64,000 nucleotides of DNA from assembly GCA_903904815.1 (NCBI GenBank), contig CAIVDU010000051.1, positions 1-64,000 on the forward strand, read 5' to 3'. This stretch comes from an uncultured Armatimonadota bacterium. Its GTDB lineage: Bacteria > Armatimonadota > Fimbriimonadia > Fimbriimonadales > Fimbriimonadaceae. The notes under the pieces are model-generated. The model was not told the DNA's origin. It worked only from the letters and a program-made list of their open reading frames with translations, and ran no database searches. Positions 26,623-36,142 of this stretch are shown here, in pieces. Made by a program: the position numbers and the translations under genes. Within the stretch, counting starts at the first letter, position 1; the number at the start of each line of letters is the position of its first letter.

Positions 26623-29562
26623 TCAGAGGCTCTGAACACAACTATGCAGCAATTTCGTTGCTTCTTCGGTCGTCAGCGTTCGACCCAACCGCCAATGTTC
26701 TTCGAGTCTCGCAGCGGGCAGGCTCTCGTTGAGTTGGCGAAGATACTCATCGTATGGCGCAAGTTCGACTGGGTGGGTACCCCGCGAAACGGATTCGAGC
26801 GAACGCTCGGTAAATCCGAACAGTTTCGCGGCCGCTTCGTAATGGCCAGACGCGGTCAGCACAAACGAGGACTGCAGAGCCACCCGCCAGATGACAAGAT
26901 TCTCCTCGGGAGATAACCGGATCGCCTCCAATAGTCGAAGCAGAGCGCCATTCCAGTCTCCGCAAACCAGGTCAAGCTTCGACAATGCGATGAGGGTCAT
27001 CGAATAGTGCCAGTGGTGGTCCACTTCTCGAAGCATCTCAAGGGCCTCACCCAACCACTGCCGACCGGCCTCAACCTGCCCCGAGAGCACCGCCAGATTT
27101 CCGAGATTGTTGAGGGCTTGACCGATCCGATCTCGACTGTCGGCCTCGCGGGCGTAACTGAGACTCAGTTCGTATTCTCGCCGAGCATCCTCCCACCGAA
27201 GCTGTTCGACAGAGGCGTTGCCGATGGCCAACCAACACCGGGCAATCGCGACCCGATCGCCGAGTCGCTCCGCGAGCTCCAAGTTATCTTTGAGCAGCGA
27301 GACGGCCCGCTCGTAGTCGCCGACCCGATGCGACTCCATCTGAAGCCCGAATCGAGCGTCCAGAACGTACGGATCCTCTTGATCCTCTCCAAAGCCGTGC
27401 AGGGCTGACTCGAACTGCTGAACCGCCCAACCGTAGTCACCCAAAAGCCATGCAAGACGTCCGGCGCAAGCTTGCGCTCGTGCCAGGTAGGTGACGGCAA
27501 CGTCCGATTCGCCAAACCGGAACAGCTCAGCAAACCAGGTGAGTCCCTCGCGGGCGCGCCCCTTCGATTCCCAATAAGGAGTAAGCGCCACTGCGAGGCG
27601 AAGCGCCCGCTCCACGACCTCACTCTTTTGCAGCCATCTCAGGGCGGCGATCAAGTTCGGATACTCCCGATCCATATCCGAAGACAAACCCCGTTCGGCG
27701 AGTAGCAGGAAGTGGTCGGCATGAAGCCAGCCGCACTCGTCCAAAAGATCTGCCGGCGCCTGACTCTGGGCAAAAGCCTTCACGATCTCCAGCATCGAGA
27801 ATCGTGCCACCTCGATCCCTGCCATCGAAACCAGTGACCTCTCAACCAGGATGTCCAGCGCGGTGAGATGATCCATTCCATCGCAAAGATGCCCGAGCGC
27901 ATCTGCCGTGAACCCACCCTGAAAGAAAGAGCTCCGCACGAACACTTCGCGCTGGGTAGGGGAAAGCATCCCAATGCTCGCATCCAGCGCGGCGCGCATC
28001 GAACGATGCCGGGGGCTGATGTCCTTACGTCGACTCTCGAGAAGATCGAACCTGCTCGATACCTGCTCCAACATCTGACTGGGCGTCAACGTCCTCGCCC
28101 AAGTAGCGGCAAGCTCCAACGAGAGCGGCAGCCCCTCCAGGCGTTGGCAGAGCGCGATGACGCTCTCGGCGGTGCGCTCGGTCAACTGAAAATCCGGCCG
28201 AACGAGCTGAGCGCGAGACACGAACAAGGCAACCGCCGGATTCACCGCGAGTTCCTGAATGGTAGCCCCGAGTGCCGAATCGGGAGGCGGGAGCGGAGAC
28301 AGCGGCATCTGCACCTCGCCTTCCATCGCCAACGCTTGGCAGGATGTGACCAGGCATTGGACCTCCGGAGTTTTGTCCAACAGCGTGCCGATCTCATCCT
28401 CAATCCCCGGGATCAAATGCTCCAGCCCGTCCAAAAGCAGAAGGATCTGAGACTTCTCAGAAAGCACCTTGATCACGGTCTCCCAACCCGGCTCGGCCTG
28501 CGGCGCGAGCACTCGGGATACCTCGACCGCGAATTGGTCTGGAGACTTGGCCGATGTGAATGAGACAAAGAAAATGCTTCCGCTGAACCGATCCTGGAGT
28601 CTGAGCGCGCTCTCAGTGGCCAGTCGAGTTTTCCCGCTACCGCCCAGACCTAGGAGCGAAATCAATCGATCGCCGCGAAGGATCGCGGTTTGAATCGCGG
28701 CAATCTCAGCTTCCCGTCCGAAAAACCGCGTGATTGCCCGGGGAACGAGGACTTCGGCCGACTGAGTCTCGATCCCGGAAACGCGGTTGGGTGACGAGAC
28801 CTTCGGAAGCGCTTCAACACTCGATTGCCTTGCTTCCCGCTCGGCGCGCCGTTGGAGTTGGTACGCCTGTTCCGGAATGGCCTCCGTGCACCGCACTAAC
28901 TCCTCGAACTGACGAAGGGCCGACTTGGGCCGATCTGCCCTCAAGTACAAGTCCATCAACGTGCAGTGAGTATTGGCATCCTGCACATCCAGCTTGAGCC
29001 GCTGGATCGCAAAAGGGATCGCCTCGTCCGGCTCGCCACTCTTGGAATACAGCTTGACCAGAGTCTCGAGCGCCTCGGAATACTGATCAGACAGCTGCAT
29101 CCTTTGCGGCATCAGCCAGTCCTCATAGTAGCCGTCCAGCAAGTCGCCGCGGTAGAGGCTAATCGCCGTCTTGAGCAGTCGAATCTTCTTCGCTCGATCA
29201 CCACAATTCCCGGACTGCGTAATGGCGGTTTGAAACTCTTGGACGTCCGTGGTAACTGTCTCACCATTAATCGTCAATTGGTGATGATCTGCGATCAGGA
29301 CCGGAGTGGCCCCGCCCTCTGGCGGATGAAGTTGGCGGCGCAGAGATGACACAGCTTGGTTCAAGCGGTTTCGGATCGCGACCGGCTCACCTCCTGGCCA
29401 AAGAAGCTCGGCTACCGCTTCCCGGCTGTGGCGACGCCCAGGGTGAAGGGCCAGATAAGACAGTAGCGCACCCGTCTTAATGGTTTGGAAACGCTCAATT
29501 TGCCGATTCTGGACAGAGACCCGAAGGCTCCCCAGCATCTCGATTCGGCATGCGTATACCAC
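26623..29562 (-). CDS. AfsR/SARP-like regulator (BTAD, NB-ARC, TPR)
   Basis: A 979-residue STAND regulator. Residues 1-100 form a winged-helix DNA-binding domain like that of OmpR/SARP proteins, 105-245 a bacterial transcriptional activation domain, then an NB-ARC ATPase with Walker A GLGGSGKT at 305-312 and LLLLDGLEHL as Walker B, and C-terminal TPR repeats (about 640-960). It should switch on target promoters after ATP-dependent oligomerisation triggered by ligand binding to the repeats. The start is GTG at 29562 with AGGAGG only two bases upstream; ATG at 29538 is the alternative. Targets are unknown; the Clp-N gene is downstream. Confidence 0.9.
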   Translation of the reverse strand: MVYACRIEMLGSLRVSVQNRQIERFQTIKTGALLSYLALHPGRRHSREAVAELLWPGGEPVAIRNRLNQAVSSLRRQLHPPEGGATPVLIADHHQLTINGETVTTDVQEFQTAITQSGNCGDRAKKIRLLKTAISLYRGDLLDGYYEDWLMPQRMQLSDQYSEALETLVKLYSKSGEPDEAIPFAIQRLKLDVQDANTHCTLMDLYLRADRPKSALRQFEELVRCTEAIPEQAYQLQRRAEREARQSSVEALPKVSSPNRVSGIETQSAEVLVPRAITRFFGREAEIAAIQTAILRGDRLISLLGLGGSGKTRLATESALRLQDRFSGSIFFVSFTSAKSPDQFAVEVSRVLAPQAEPGWETVIKVLSEKSQILLLLDGLEHLIPGIEDEIGTLLDKTPEVQCLVTSCQALAMEGEVQMPLSPLPPPDSALGATIQELAVNPAVALFVSRAQLVRPDFQLTERTAESVIALCQRLEGLPLSLELAATWARTLTPSQMLEQVSSRFDLLESRRKDISPRHRSMRAALDASIGMLSPTQREVFVRSSFFQGGFTADALGHLCDGMDHLTALDILVERSLVSMAGIEVARFSMLEIVKAFAQSQAPADLLDECGWLHADHFLLLAERGLSSDMDREYPNLIAALRWLQKSEVVERALRLAVALTPYWESKGRAREGLTWFAELFRFGESDVAVTYLARAQACAGRLAWLLGDYGWAVQQFESALHGFGEDQEDPYVLDARFGLQMESHRVGDYERAVSLLKDNLELAERLGDRVAIARCWLAIGNASVEQLRWEDARREYELSLSYAREADSRDRIGQALNNLGNLAVLSGQVEAGRQWLGEALEMLREVDHHWHYSMTLIALSKLDLVCGDWNGALLRLLEAIRLSPEENLVIWRVALQSSFVLTASGHYEAAAKLFGFTERSLESVSRGTHPVELAPYDEYLRQLNESLPAARLEEHWRLGRTLTTEEATKLLHSCVQSL

Positions 29563-29898
29563 CGCCTCCTATTGTGCCACTGGAATTTCAGGTTCGGAAC
29601 AAAGGAATTTCTCGCCAAGCCTGATCAATCGAGTGACCAACCGAAATATTTTTTCTTTGCCCCTCGTTCTGCTCAAAGTCGCGCAGACTCGTCCCGATTC
29701 GGCGCACTTTTCACTCAGTACTCCCGTCCAGACTGTGGTAATTCACCGTGCCTCCCAAGATCCCGCAGTTCACTCGGGCGATTCAGAAAGGGCGGGTGGG
29801 TTAAACTCTGTTTATCTCTTCGCGCGACGACGCTGTTTCCGACGAGGTCCTTGGTCAAATCTGGATGATGAGCGTTGGAATAGTGGAGAGGTGGATGC
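29563..29898. other. divergent intergenic region
   Basis: The stretch separates the AfsR-like gene and the histidine kinase gene. Open frames on both strands here have no family resemblance. I see no clear operator; the promoters of both genes should lie here. Confidence 0.4.
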
Positions 29899-31044
29899 TT
29901 GACTAAGCTTCGTAAGCTATCCGACAGTCTCGATCGCTTTTTTTTGGCGAGATCCCATAACGCGATTCTGCTCATTTGCCTCGCGCTTTCTCTGCTAATC
30001 GGCGTGATTGACTACCGCGGATCCACTGGGCTCCTGATCGTCTACCTCGCTCCCATCGCCTTGTCCGCCTGGTACGGCGGTATCCGCGTCGCAACAGTCA
30101 TCTCGATCTATTGCGCGATCGCCTGGTTCTTTGCTGGCCAGATTGCGGTCAGTTTCGCAACGGTGAATTGGCTGGTGCTCTCCAGTTCCTTCGCCCGATT
30201 GGCCATCTTCCTGGTGCTCGCTCAAGTCATCTCCAAGTTACGCGAGTCCTCCAGGCAGCAGCATGAACTGACCCAATTTATCGTTCACGACCTTCGCTCA
30301 CCCATTTCCAGCGCGATCACCGGCCTCCTTACGCTCCAGCAGACCGCCTCCAACCTGGACGAACTCGAACAGGAGATGGTGTCGCTTGCGCTCGTATCAA
30401 ACCAACGAGCGTTGACCCTCGTCAACTCAATGCTAGACGTCGCGAAACTGGAGACCGGAAAGATGGTGGTTCGACTAGAGCCAACATCGATCGCCGAACT
30501 GGTCGAGGATGCGTTTCAGCAAGTTGCCCTTTGGGCGAACGCAGAAGAGATTCGATTGGTCTCCGACGTTCAGACCCCGAATGCCGTGCTTGACCCAGAC
30601 CTCACGCTTCGGGTTCTGGTCAATCTCCTATCAAACGCTCTTAAGTTCAGCCCCCCGCAAAGTGAGGTTCAAGTAACCGTTCACACCGGCTTCGCGGGAG
30701 GTGTGCGATTTTGTGTCGAAGATCAAGGCCCTGGCATTCCTCCCGAATATGTCCACACGATTTTTGAACCGTTCGGCCAGGTGAAAGGAACCAAGGGAGG
30801 CACCGGACTCGGCCTCACCTTCTGCCGGCTGGCAATTCAGACGCAGGGCGGAAAGATCTGGGCAGAAAGCACGCTCGGGAAGGGAACAAAAATGAATTTC
30901 ACGCTCCCCTCCCACGACTCTAAAATCCGATCGACGCCGAAAGGTGATGACGATTCGATCGCCGAACCCCAGCATCAAGTACGACCGGCCGCCTCATTTG
31001 AGAATCGCCCGGCCTCAGAAGATTCGGTCTCTCAACCGTTATAA
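29899..31044 (+). CDS. membrane sensor histidine kinase
   Basis: A 381-residue kinase with three or four membrane helices (about residues 20-110) and almost no periplasmic loop, then HisKA with His130 in FIVHDLRSPIS, and HATPase_c with N-box NLLSNALKFS, G1 DQGPGIP and G2 GGTGLGLTF. The membrane part probably senses within the bilayer. The start is TTG with GGAGAGG upstream; an ATG four bases earlier is in another frame and stops at once. No response regulator is adjacent. It ends 46 bases before the ornithine aminotransferase gene, so joint transcription is possible. Confidence 0.88.
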   Translation: MTKLRKLSDSLDRFFLARSHNAILLICLALSLLIGVIDYRGSTGLLIVYLAPIALSAWYGGIRVATVISIYCAIAWFFAGQIAVSFATVNWLVLSSSFARLAIFLVLAQVISKLRESSRQQHELTQFIVHDLRSPISSAITGLLTLQQTASNLDELEQEMVSLALVSNQRALTLVNSMLDVAKLETGKMVVRLEPTSIAELVEDAFQQVALWANAEEIRLVSDVQTPNAVLDPDLTLRVLVNLLSNALKFSPPQSEVQVTVHTGFAGGVRFCVEDQGPGIPPEYVHTIFEPFGQVKGTKGGTGLGLTFCRLAIQTQGGKIWAESTLGKGTKMNFTLPSHDSKIRSTPKGDDDSIAEPQHQVRPAASFENRPASEDSVSQPL

Positions 31045-31090
31045 CCCTCAGGGGTACTGTTGGGTCGTTCTGACCTATCACAATGAGGCT

Positions 31091-32359
31091 GTGATCGCAT
31101 CAAAGAATCTGTGGGTAGAGATCGGCCTCAAAGGAGTTCTGGCCGCCGTTGATGAACTCAACGACGACCAGGTCATTGCGCTTTCCGAGCAGTTCGGGAC
31201 CCACAACTATCATCCTTTGCCGATCAATATCGTACGGGGCGACGGGCCCTGGGTCGTGGATGGTCAGGGCAAGCATTATCTGGACTGCGTCGGCGCCTAC
31301 TCTGCCGTTGCCCACGGTCACCTCAATAAGGCGGTCACTGAAACTCTTCTCCGCCAACTTGAGAGAGTGGCCCTCACCAGTCGAGCCTTCTACAACAGTG
31401 AACTGGCCCTATTCTTGATGGGGCTCGCCCAGTACTGCGACCTAGACATGGTGTGCCCCATGAACACCGGCGCGGAAGCCGTTGAGACCTGCATCAAGCT
31501 CGCCCGAAAGTGGGGCTACACAGTCAAGGGCATCCCAGATAATCAGGCGGAAATCATCGTCTGCGCCGACAACTTCCACGGGCGAACCACCACCATCGTG
31601 GGATTTAGCACCGAAGAAGGCTACAAGAAAGGTTTTGGTCCCTTCACCCCTGGCTTCAAAATCATCCCCTTCGGCGATATCGAGGCCCTTCGCAACGCGA
31701 TCACTCCCAACACCGCCGCCTTCATGGCGGAGCCGATTCAAGCAGAGGGCGGGATCATCATCCCACCCGACGGTTACCTCAGCCAGGTCCGGCAGCTCTG
31801 CAGCGACAACAACGTGCTCCTCATCTGGGACGAAGTTCAGACCGGCTTCTGTCGAACGGGAAAGAGGTTTGCCTGGATGCACGAAGACGCCAAACCGGAC
31901 ATCATGGCGGTCGGCAAGCCGCTCGGGGGCGGAGTCTTGCCAGTTTCGGCGGCCGTGGGCCGCAAGGAAGTCATGCAGGTCTTCCAACCTGGCGACCACG
32001 GAAGCACGTTCGGAGGAAACCCCCTTGGTGCAGTGGTGGCTCTCGCCGCTCTGGCCGAGATGGAAAACCTCAAGCTTGCCGAGCGCAGTGCCGAACTAGG
32101 AGCTTACGTTGTGGATCGCCTTCGCGCACTGAATTCCCCGCTTATTCATGAGATTCGGGGGCGAGGCCTCCTCATCGGCGTCGAAGTGAATCCTGGAGTG
32201 GACACCAAGCGACTGTCGGCGACTTTCGTTTCGCATGGAATTCTCACGAAAGAAACCAGACATCGGACCTTCCGGCTCGCGCCACCGCTCATCATCGATC
32301 AAGCGCTGGCGGACGAAATCGTGCACCGAGTAGGAAAAAGTTTAAAGGAGTCGGAATGA
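31091..32359 (+). CDS. rocD: ornithine--oxo-acid aminotransferase
   Basis: A 422-residue class III PLP aminotransferase. LSEQFGTHNYHPLPINIVRG is the typical N-terminus of ornithine aminotransferase, the substrate Gly/Tyr segment is conserved, and the PLP lysine is Lys276 in IMAVGKPLGGG. It converts ornithine and 2-oxoglutarate to glutamate semialdehyde and glutamate. The GTG at 31091 gives a family-like length; the frame is open back to 30944 inside the kinase gene. It overlaps proC by four bases, so the pair would turn ornithine into proline. Confidence 0.92.
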   Translation: MIASKNLWVEIGLKGVLAAVDELNDDQVIALSEQFGTHNYHPLPINIVRGDGPWVVDGQGKHYLDCVGAYSAVAHGHLNKAVTETLLRQLERVALTSRAFYNSELALFLMGLAQYCDLDMVCPMNTGAEAVETCIKLARKWGYTVKGIPDNQAEIIVCADNFHGRTTTIVGFSTEEGYKKGFGPFTPGFKIIPFGDIEALRNAITPNTAAFMAEPIQAEGGIIIPPDGYLSQVRQLCSDNNVLLIWDEVQTGFCRTGKRFAWMHEDAKPDIMAVGKPLGGGVLPVSAAVGRKEVMQVFQPGDHGSTFGGNPLGAVVALAALAEMENLKLAERSAELGAYVVDRLRALNSPLIHEIRGRGLLIGVEVNPGVDTKRLSATFVSHGILTKETRHRTFRLAPPLIIDQALADEIVHRVGKSLKESE

Positions 32360-33177
32360 GCGAACTGAAGGGAAAGACAATAGCCATCTTGGGATGCGGG
32401 GCGATGGGCAGCGCCTTAGGACGCGGTCTCGTGCAGGCGAAAGCCGCCGAGCCCCAGTCGATCGTGTTTAGCGACCCTCATTCAGCGCACCTGTACGCGC
32501 TGAAGCAACAGTTGGGAGTCCGCTCAGAAGAAACGAATCACGAGGCGGTTCGAAACGCCGATGTCATCGTCGTCGCGGTAAAGCCTTTCAACGTACGAGC
32601 CGTGCTGGACGAGATTCACGACTATGTTTCCGTCGATCAGCTGGTCATCTCGATCGCGGCCGGAATTCGGATCAGCGACATGGAGAGCGCCCTTCGACAA
32701 GGCGTACCTGTCGTTCGCGCCATGCCTAATAGCGCCGCCCAGGTCAACGAAGGAGCCTGTGCGCTAAGCCCGGGAACCCATGCGACCCCCGAACACCTGA
32801 ATGCGGCGACCACCATTTTCGCTTCCGTCGGCATGGCGGTCCAAGTACCCGAGCACCTGCTCGATGCCGTGACCGCACTCTCGGGCAGTGGTCCGGCTTA
32901 CGTGTATCTCATGATCGAGGCCCTCGTCGATGGTGGAGTAAAAGTCGGTCTACCGAGAGATATCGCCCACCAACTCGCCGTTCAGACGGTTTTAGGCTCA
33001 GCGCGAATGGTGTTTGAAACCGGCAAGCATCCCGCTCAGTTGAAGGACATGGTCGCCACCCCTGGTGGCACGACGATAACGGCGCTTGCCGCGCTGGAGC
33101 AGGCGGGAGTAAGAGCCGCGCTGATCGACGCGGTTGAGAAGGCTTGCAACCGAGCTAAAGAGCTCGGCAAGAGTTAG
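32356..33177 (+). CDS. proC: pyrroline-5-carboxylate reductase
   Basis: A 273-residue ProC with Rossmann motif ILGCGAMGSALGRG at the N-terminus, VVAVKPFNV, PNSAAQVNEGACAL and the C-terminal helical signature ALSGSGPAYVYLMIEAL plus MVATPGGTTITAL. It reduces pyrroline-5-carboxylate to proline with NAD(P)H. Its ATG overlaps the rocD stop (ATGA), so translation is coupled. The two steps together form the ornithine-to-proline branch. Confidence 0.96.
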   Translation: MSELKGKTIAILGCGAMGSALGRGLVQAKAAEPQSIVFSDPHSAHLYALKQQLGVRSEETNHEAVRNADVIVVAVKPFNVRAVLDEIHDYVSVDQLVISIAAGIRISDMESALRQGVPVVRAMPNSAAQVNEGACALSPGTHATPEHLNAATTIFASVGMAVQVPEHLLDAVTALSGSGPAYVYLMIEALVDGGVKVGLPRDIAHQLAVQTVLGSARMVFETGKHPAQLKDMVATPGGTTITALAALEQAGVRAALIDAVEKACNRAKELGKS

Positions 33178-33190
33178 CCAAAGCCTGATG

Positions 33191-33221
33191 GCCGCCGATC
33201 CGCTGAAGGCTGATCGGCGGC
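33191..33221. terminator. bidirectional hairpin terminator candidate
   Basis: GCCGCCGATC (33191-33200) pairs exactly with 33212-33221 around an 11-base loop, between the convergent proC and beta-mannosidase genes. No T-run is present. Confidence 0.55.
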
Positions 33222-33232
33222 GCATCCATCCC

Positions 33233-35662
33233 CTACCCGCCGAGGCTGAGGTCGTGGCTCCCCGCAATCGATCTCCCGAGAATGGCGGTAGGTATGCCGT
33301 GGAGCGGGTACTCAATCGTCCCGTTCGCTACCGATCTCGGCGCCCACCCGGTCAGGCCGGTGTGCGGAGCGCGCACGCATTCGGCGGAGTCCGCGTCCCA
33401 TACCACCAAGTCGTGCACAAACCCTTTCACCGAGACTTTTAAGACTCCTGCTTCGATCTCATGACGAAGTTTGACCACCCCAAATTCGGTTTCCTTAGGC
33501 TCGGCGAGCAGTTGCCATCTCTCGGTGCGAAGATCGCCGTTGAAGATGAGTCGCAGAGCGGTCCTCTTCGGATCGAACGACGTTAGCCCAATCTCTCCGA
33601 CGACCTTCCGCTGATTAGCGTCCAACTCCACGTTGATCGACTCAGAGGCGACGCGACCTCCGGTGACGGTATCGATCAGTTCGACAAGAACTGAGCCCTT
33701 CACCGCGTCCGGACCATCGTTCAGCAACCAGATCGACGCTGTGCCCTCGGAAATGACGGCACTAAGCAAATGATGGGCGTAAAGCCTGGACAACTCGTGA
33801 CCAGCTGGCTTTAGCAGCCGATTGTAGTCCTCCATCGCCCAGCCCTGGACCGGCCAACAATCGTTGATCTGCCAGATGAGCGCGCCTCGGCAATACTCCG
33901 TGCGTCGATAGTGCTCGACTCCGTATCGCATCGCATCACGTTGATTGAGCTGAGAGTAATAGACCCAATCTTCGAGGGTTTCACATTTGGGATAGTGGAT
34001 CTCCACGTAGCCGTGAAAGGTGTCATGCCCCTTTCCGGTCTTGTCATGCCATTGGACGGCCGGCGTGTGAGGACCCCAATCGTTTGGCCCCAGGGCTCGC
34101 TTCCAAGCATCCATTGAGCAGGAAGACGCAAAGCCAAACTCACTGCTAAATCGAGTTTCGGACTTCGTGTAAGCCGCCCAGTCCCCTTCCCCATGCCACA
34201 CGCTCCAATAGTGAGAGTCGCCGAATCGCGCCCCATCCTCGGATATCGTAGGATCCTCCGATTCCACTCCAATGGGGCTAGTCTCGATATAGGGAGTCGC
34301 CGAATCCCACTTCCGAACCGCCTCCGGGAGAGCTTCTTTGAAGATTCGATCACCAAAGTAGCGCTCAGGCGCTTTGTCAGCCCCTCCCCATTTGCCAGTC
34401 CACAAAGCGGTGATTTCGTTGTTTCCACACCAAAGCGCGAGGCAAGCGCGGTCTCTTAGGCGAAGGACTTGGACCTCTGCCTCCGCCTTTGCGATCGCTA
34501 GATGGGCATCCGATTCCGGATAGTAGCTGCAGGCGTACGGAAAGTCTTGCCATACCATCAGGCCGGCCGCATCGCAAGCATCATAGAAAGCTTCGCTCTC
34601 GTAAAAGCCTCCTCCCCAAACGCGGAGCATATTCATCCCAAGGTCTGGATACCGTGACAGCCGGCTTTTGAGTTCGTCGGGAGCGATCCGCGTGACAAAA
34701 GAGTCATCGGGAATCCAGTTCGCTCCGCGCGACCACACCGGTCGACCATTCACCAGGAACTCGAACGACCTTCCCCACTGATCCCTTTCCCGAATCAACT
34801 CGATCGTTCTAAGACCGATCTTCTTCTGTACCCGGTGTCCCGAGTCCAAGCTGGCGGATGCATCGATGAGATGCTGCTCACCTTCACCGGCGGGCCACCA
34901 AAGGTTGGGCTCCAGCTCAAATTCGCGAGCTTCTCCCGGCCCGCTTCTTTGCCCGCCCACCTCCAGCGTCAGTTCGCCGTCTCCTTCCGTGACAACATCT
35001 GCCCAGACCCGGAACTTCCCGTTGGGAAGCCGCTCCTGGAGAAAGCTGGCTCGCTGAATCCGCGATTGAAATTCGAGCAATGAAACATGCCCCCAAATCC
35101 CGCAGGAGACCAAGCGGGGCCCCCAGTCCCATCCCGACATGTACTGCGCCTTTCGGACAAAGGCTCTTTCATCAAACCACTGGGTGTCCCACTTGATGCC
35201 TTCGGACTCAAAGTAAGCTCGGCGTCGATCGATACCCGTCTTGACCGGTGACTCGAAGTCGACCCGAAGTTCGTTCAGCCCCGTTTCCAGAAGTGTGGTC
35301 ACGTCGATCTCGACTGGCGTGAACATGTTGTCGGAGTGCCCGATAACCTGTCCGTTGAGGCGAATCGTTGCGATCGTGTCCAAACCTTCAAAACGCAGCA
35401 CCCTGAGGGGCAGTGCGCTGTCTGCCTTCCAAGAAAAAGTCGTTCGGTACGACCACCGACTTGAATCAATCCACGCGAGACCAGGCTCGTAAAGTCGGTA
35501 GAACGGGTCGGGAATGATTCCGTTTTCGATCAGGTCAAGGTGAACGTGACCGGGGACATTCGCGGGAAGCCAGCCAAGTCGCTGGAGTTGAGGCTGATGA
35601 AAATCCGGTGCTTCGTCTGGACAGCAAAACTGCCAACCTGAATCGAGAGAAATTGTGCGCAT
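33233..35662 (-). CDS. GH2 beta-mannosidase
   Basis: An 809-residue GH2 enzyme of the beta-mannosidase type: jelly-roll domain (about 5-190, with SGWDWGPRLVSCGIWG), Ig-like domain, TIM barrel (about 290-590) and C-terminal beta domains. The acid/base is Glu416 in WCGNNEITALW and the nucleophile Glu508 in TRFSSEFGF. No signal peptide is seen, so it probably works on imported manno-oligosaccharides in the cytoplasm. The ATG at 35662 was preferred to a TTG four codons upstream. An operator-like repeat at 35806-35820 is in its upstream region. Confidence 0.92.
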   Translation of the reverse strand: MRTISLDSGWQFCCPDEAPDFHQPQLQRLGWLPANVPGHVHLDLIENGIIPDPFYRLYEPGLAWIDSSRWSYRTTFSWKADSALPLRVLRFEGLDTIATIRLNGQVIGHSDNMFTPVEIDVTTLLETGLNELRVDFESPVKTGIDRRRAYFESEGIKWDTQWFDERAFVRKAQYMSGWDWGPRLVSCGIWGHVSLLEFQSRIQRASFLQERLPNGKFRVWADVVTEGDGELTLEVGGQRSGPGEAREFELEPNLWWPAGEGEQHLIDASASLDSGHRVQKKIGLRTIELIRERDQWGRSFEFLVNGRPVWSRGANWIPDDSFVTRIAPDELKSRLSRYPDLGMNMLRVWGGGFYESEAFYDACDAAGLMVWQDFPYACSYYPESDAHLAIAKAEAEVQVLRLRDRACLALWCGNNEITALWTGKWGGADKAPERYFGDRIFKEALPEAVRKWDSATPYIETSPIGVESEDPTISEDGARFGDSHYWSVWHGEGDWAAYTKSETRFSSEFGFASSCSMDAWKRALGPNDWGPHTPAVQWHDKTGKGHDTFHGYVEIHYPKCETLEDWVYYSQLNQRDAMRYGVEHYRRTEYCRGALIWQINDCWPVQGWAMEDYNRLLKPAGHELSRLYAHHLLSAVISEGTASIWLLNDGPDAVKGSVLVELIDTVTGGRVASESINVELDANQRKVVGEIGLTSFDPKRTALRLIFNGDLRTERWQLLAEPKETEFGVVKLRHEIEAGVLKVSVKGFVHDLVVWDADSAECVRAPHTGLTGWAPRSVANGTIEYPLHGIPTAILGRSIAGSHDLSLGG

Positions 35663-36142
35663 GTCTTGGTTCAATTTAGGGTTCTTGCACCCGGTATTCG
35701 TTTGTCGGTACTTTGGCGGACCATTTCACTTGGTCAGCAGACGCAAAGAAACACTTACCGGCATCTGACCCAGTCAGACGGGATTATGGCAAGAAATAAC
35801 GCTTTCTAACAAGGTGTTAGCTCGACATTTTCATCCCTAACCTTAAGCAGTTCTGTCCTTCCCAGAATTTGGATCTCGACTTCCGCGGAATACTGCCTAT
35901 GAGGCCAACAACACTATATCCGCACGCTTCAGGATCAACAAAGTAGACTCTAAGTACGAAACCACCAGGCATATTCGCTGGGTCGTGCGTACGCTATCGG
36001 CTGCTAACCGGTAAACGTTCATCCAAGCTCTTAGGACCCATGCCCCATCACCCCTCAATAAATGCAGGATTTCGCGCGAAATGAGTGGCGTTCAGCACTT
36101 TATCGTTCAAATCGTGAAAAACCGATCCACAATCTCCATGAC
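35663..36142. other. divergent intergenic region
   Basis: No gene is supported. It holds the CTAACAAGGTGTTAG inverted repeat at 35806-35820 and a weak CTAACCGGTAAAC element at 36004-36016, which resembles a LacI/GalR half-site pair. The promoters for the beta-mannosidase and the propeller protein should be here. Confidence 0.4.
35806..35820. promoter_or_regulatory. operator-like inverted repeat CTAACA-AGG-TGTTAG
   Basis: A perfect inverted repeat with six-base arms, 144 bases upstream of the beta-mannosidase start. It shares the CTAAC-N5-GTTAG frame with the site at the GH2-malectin gene (16048-16062). It is likely bound by a LacI family repressor. Confidence 0.55.

Noticed and set aside
36004-36016. 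CTAACCGGTAAAC as a further LacI/GalR operator
   Set aside because: The symmetry is incomplete and it does not follow the CTAAC-N5-GTTAG layout, so I did not list it as a site.
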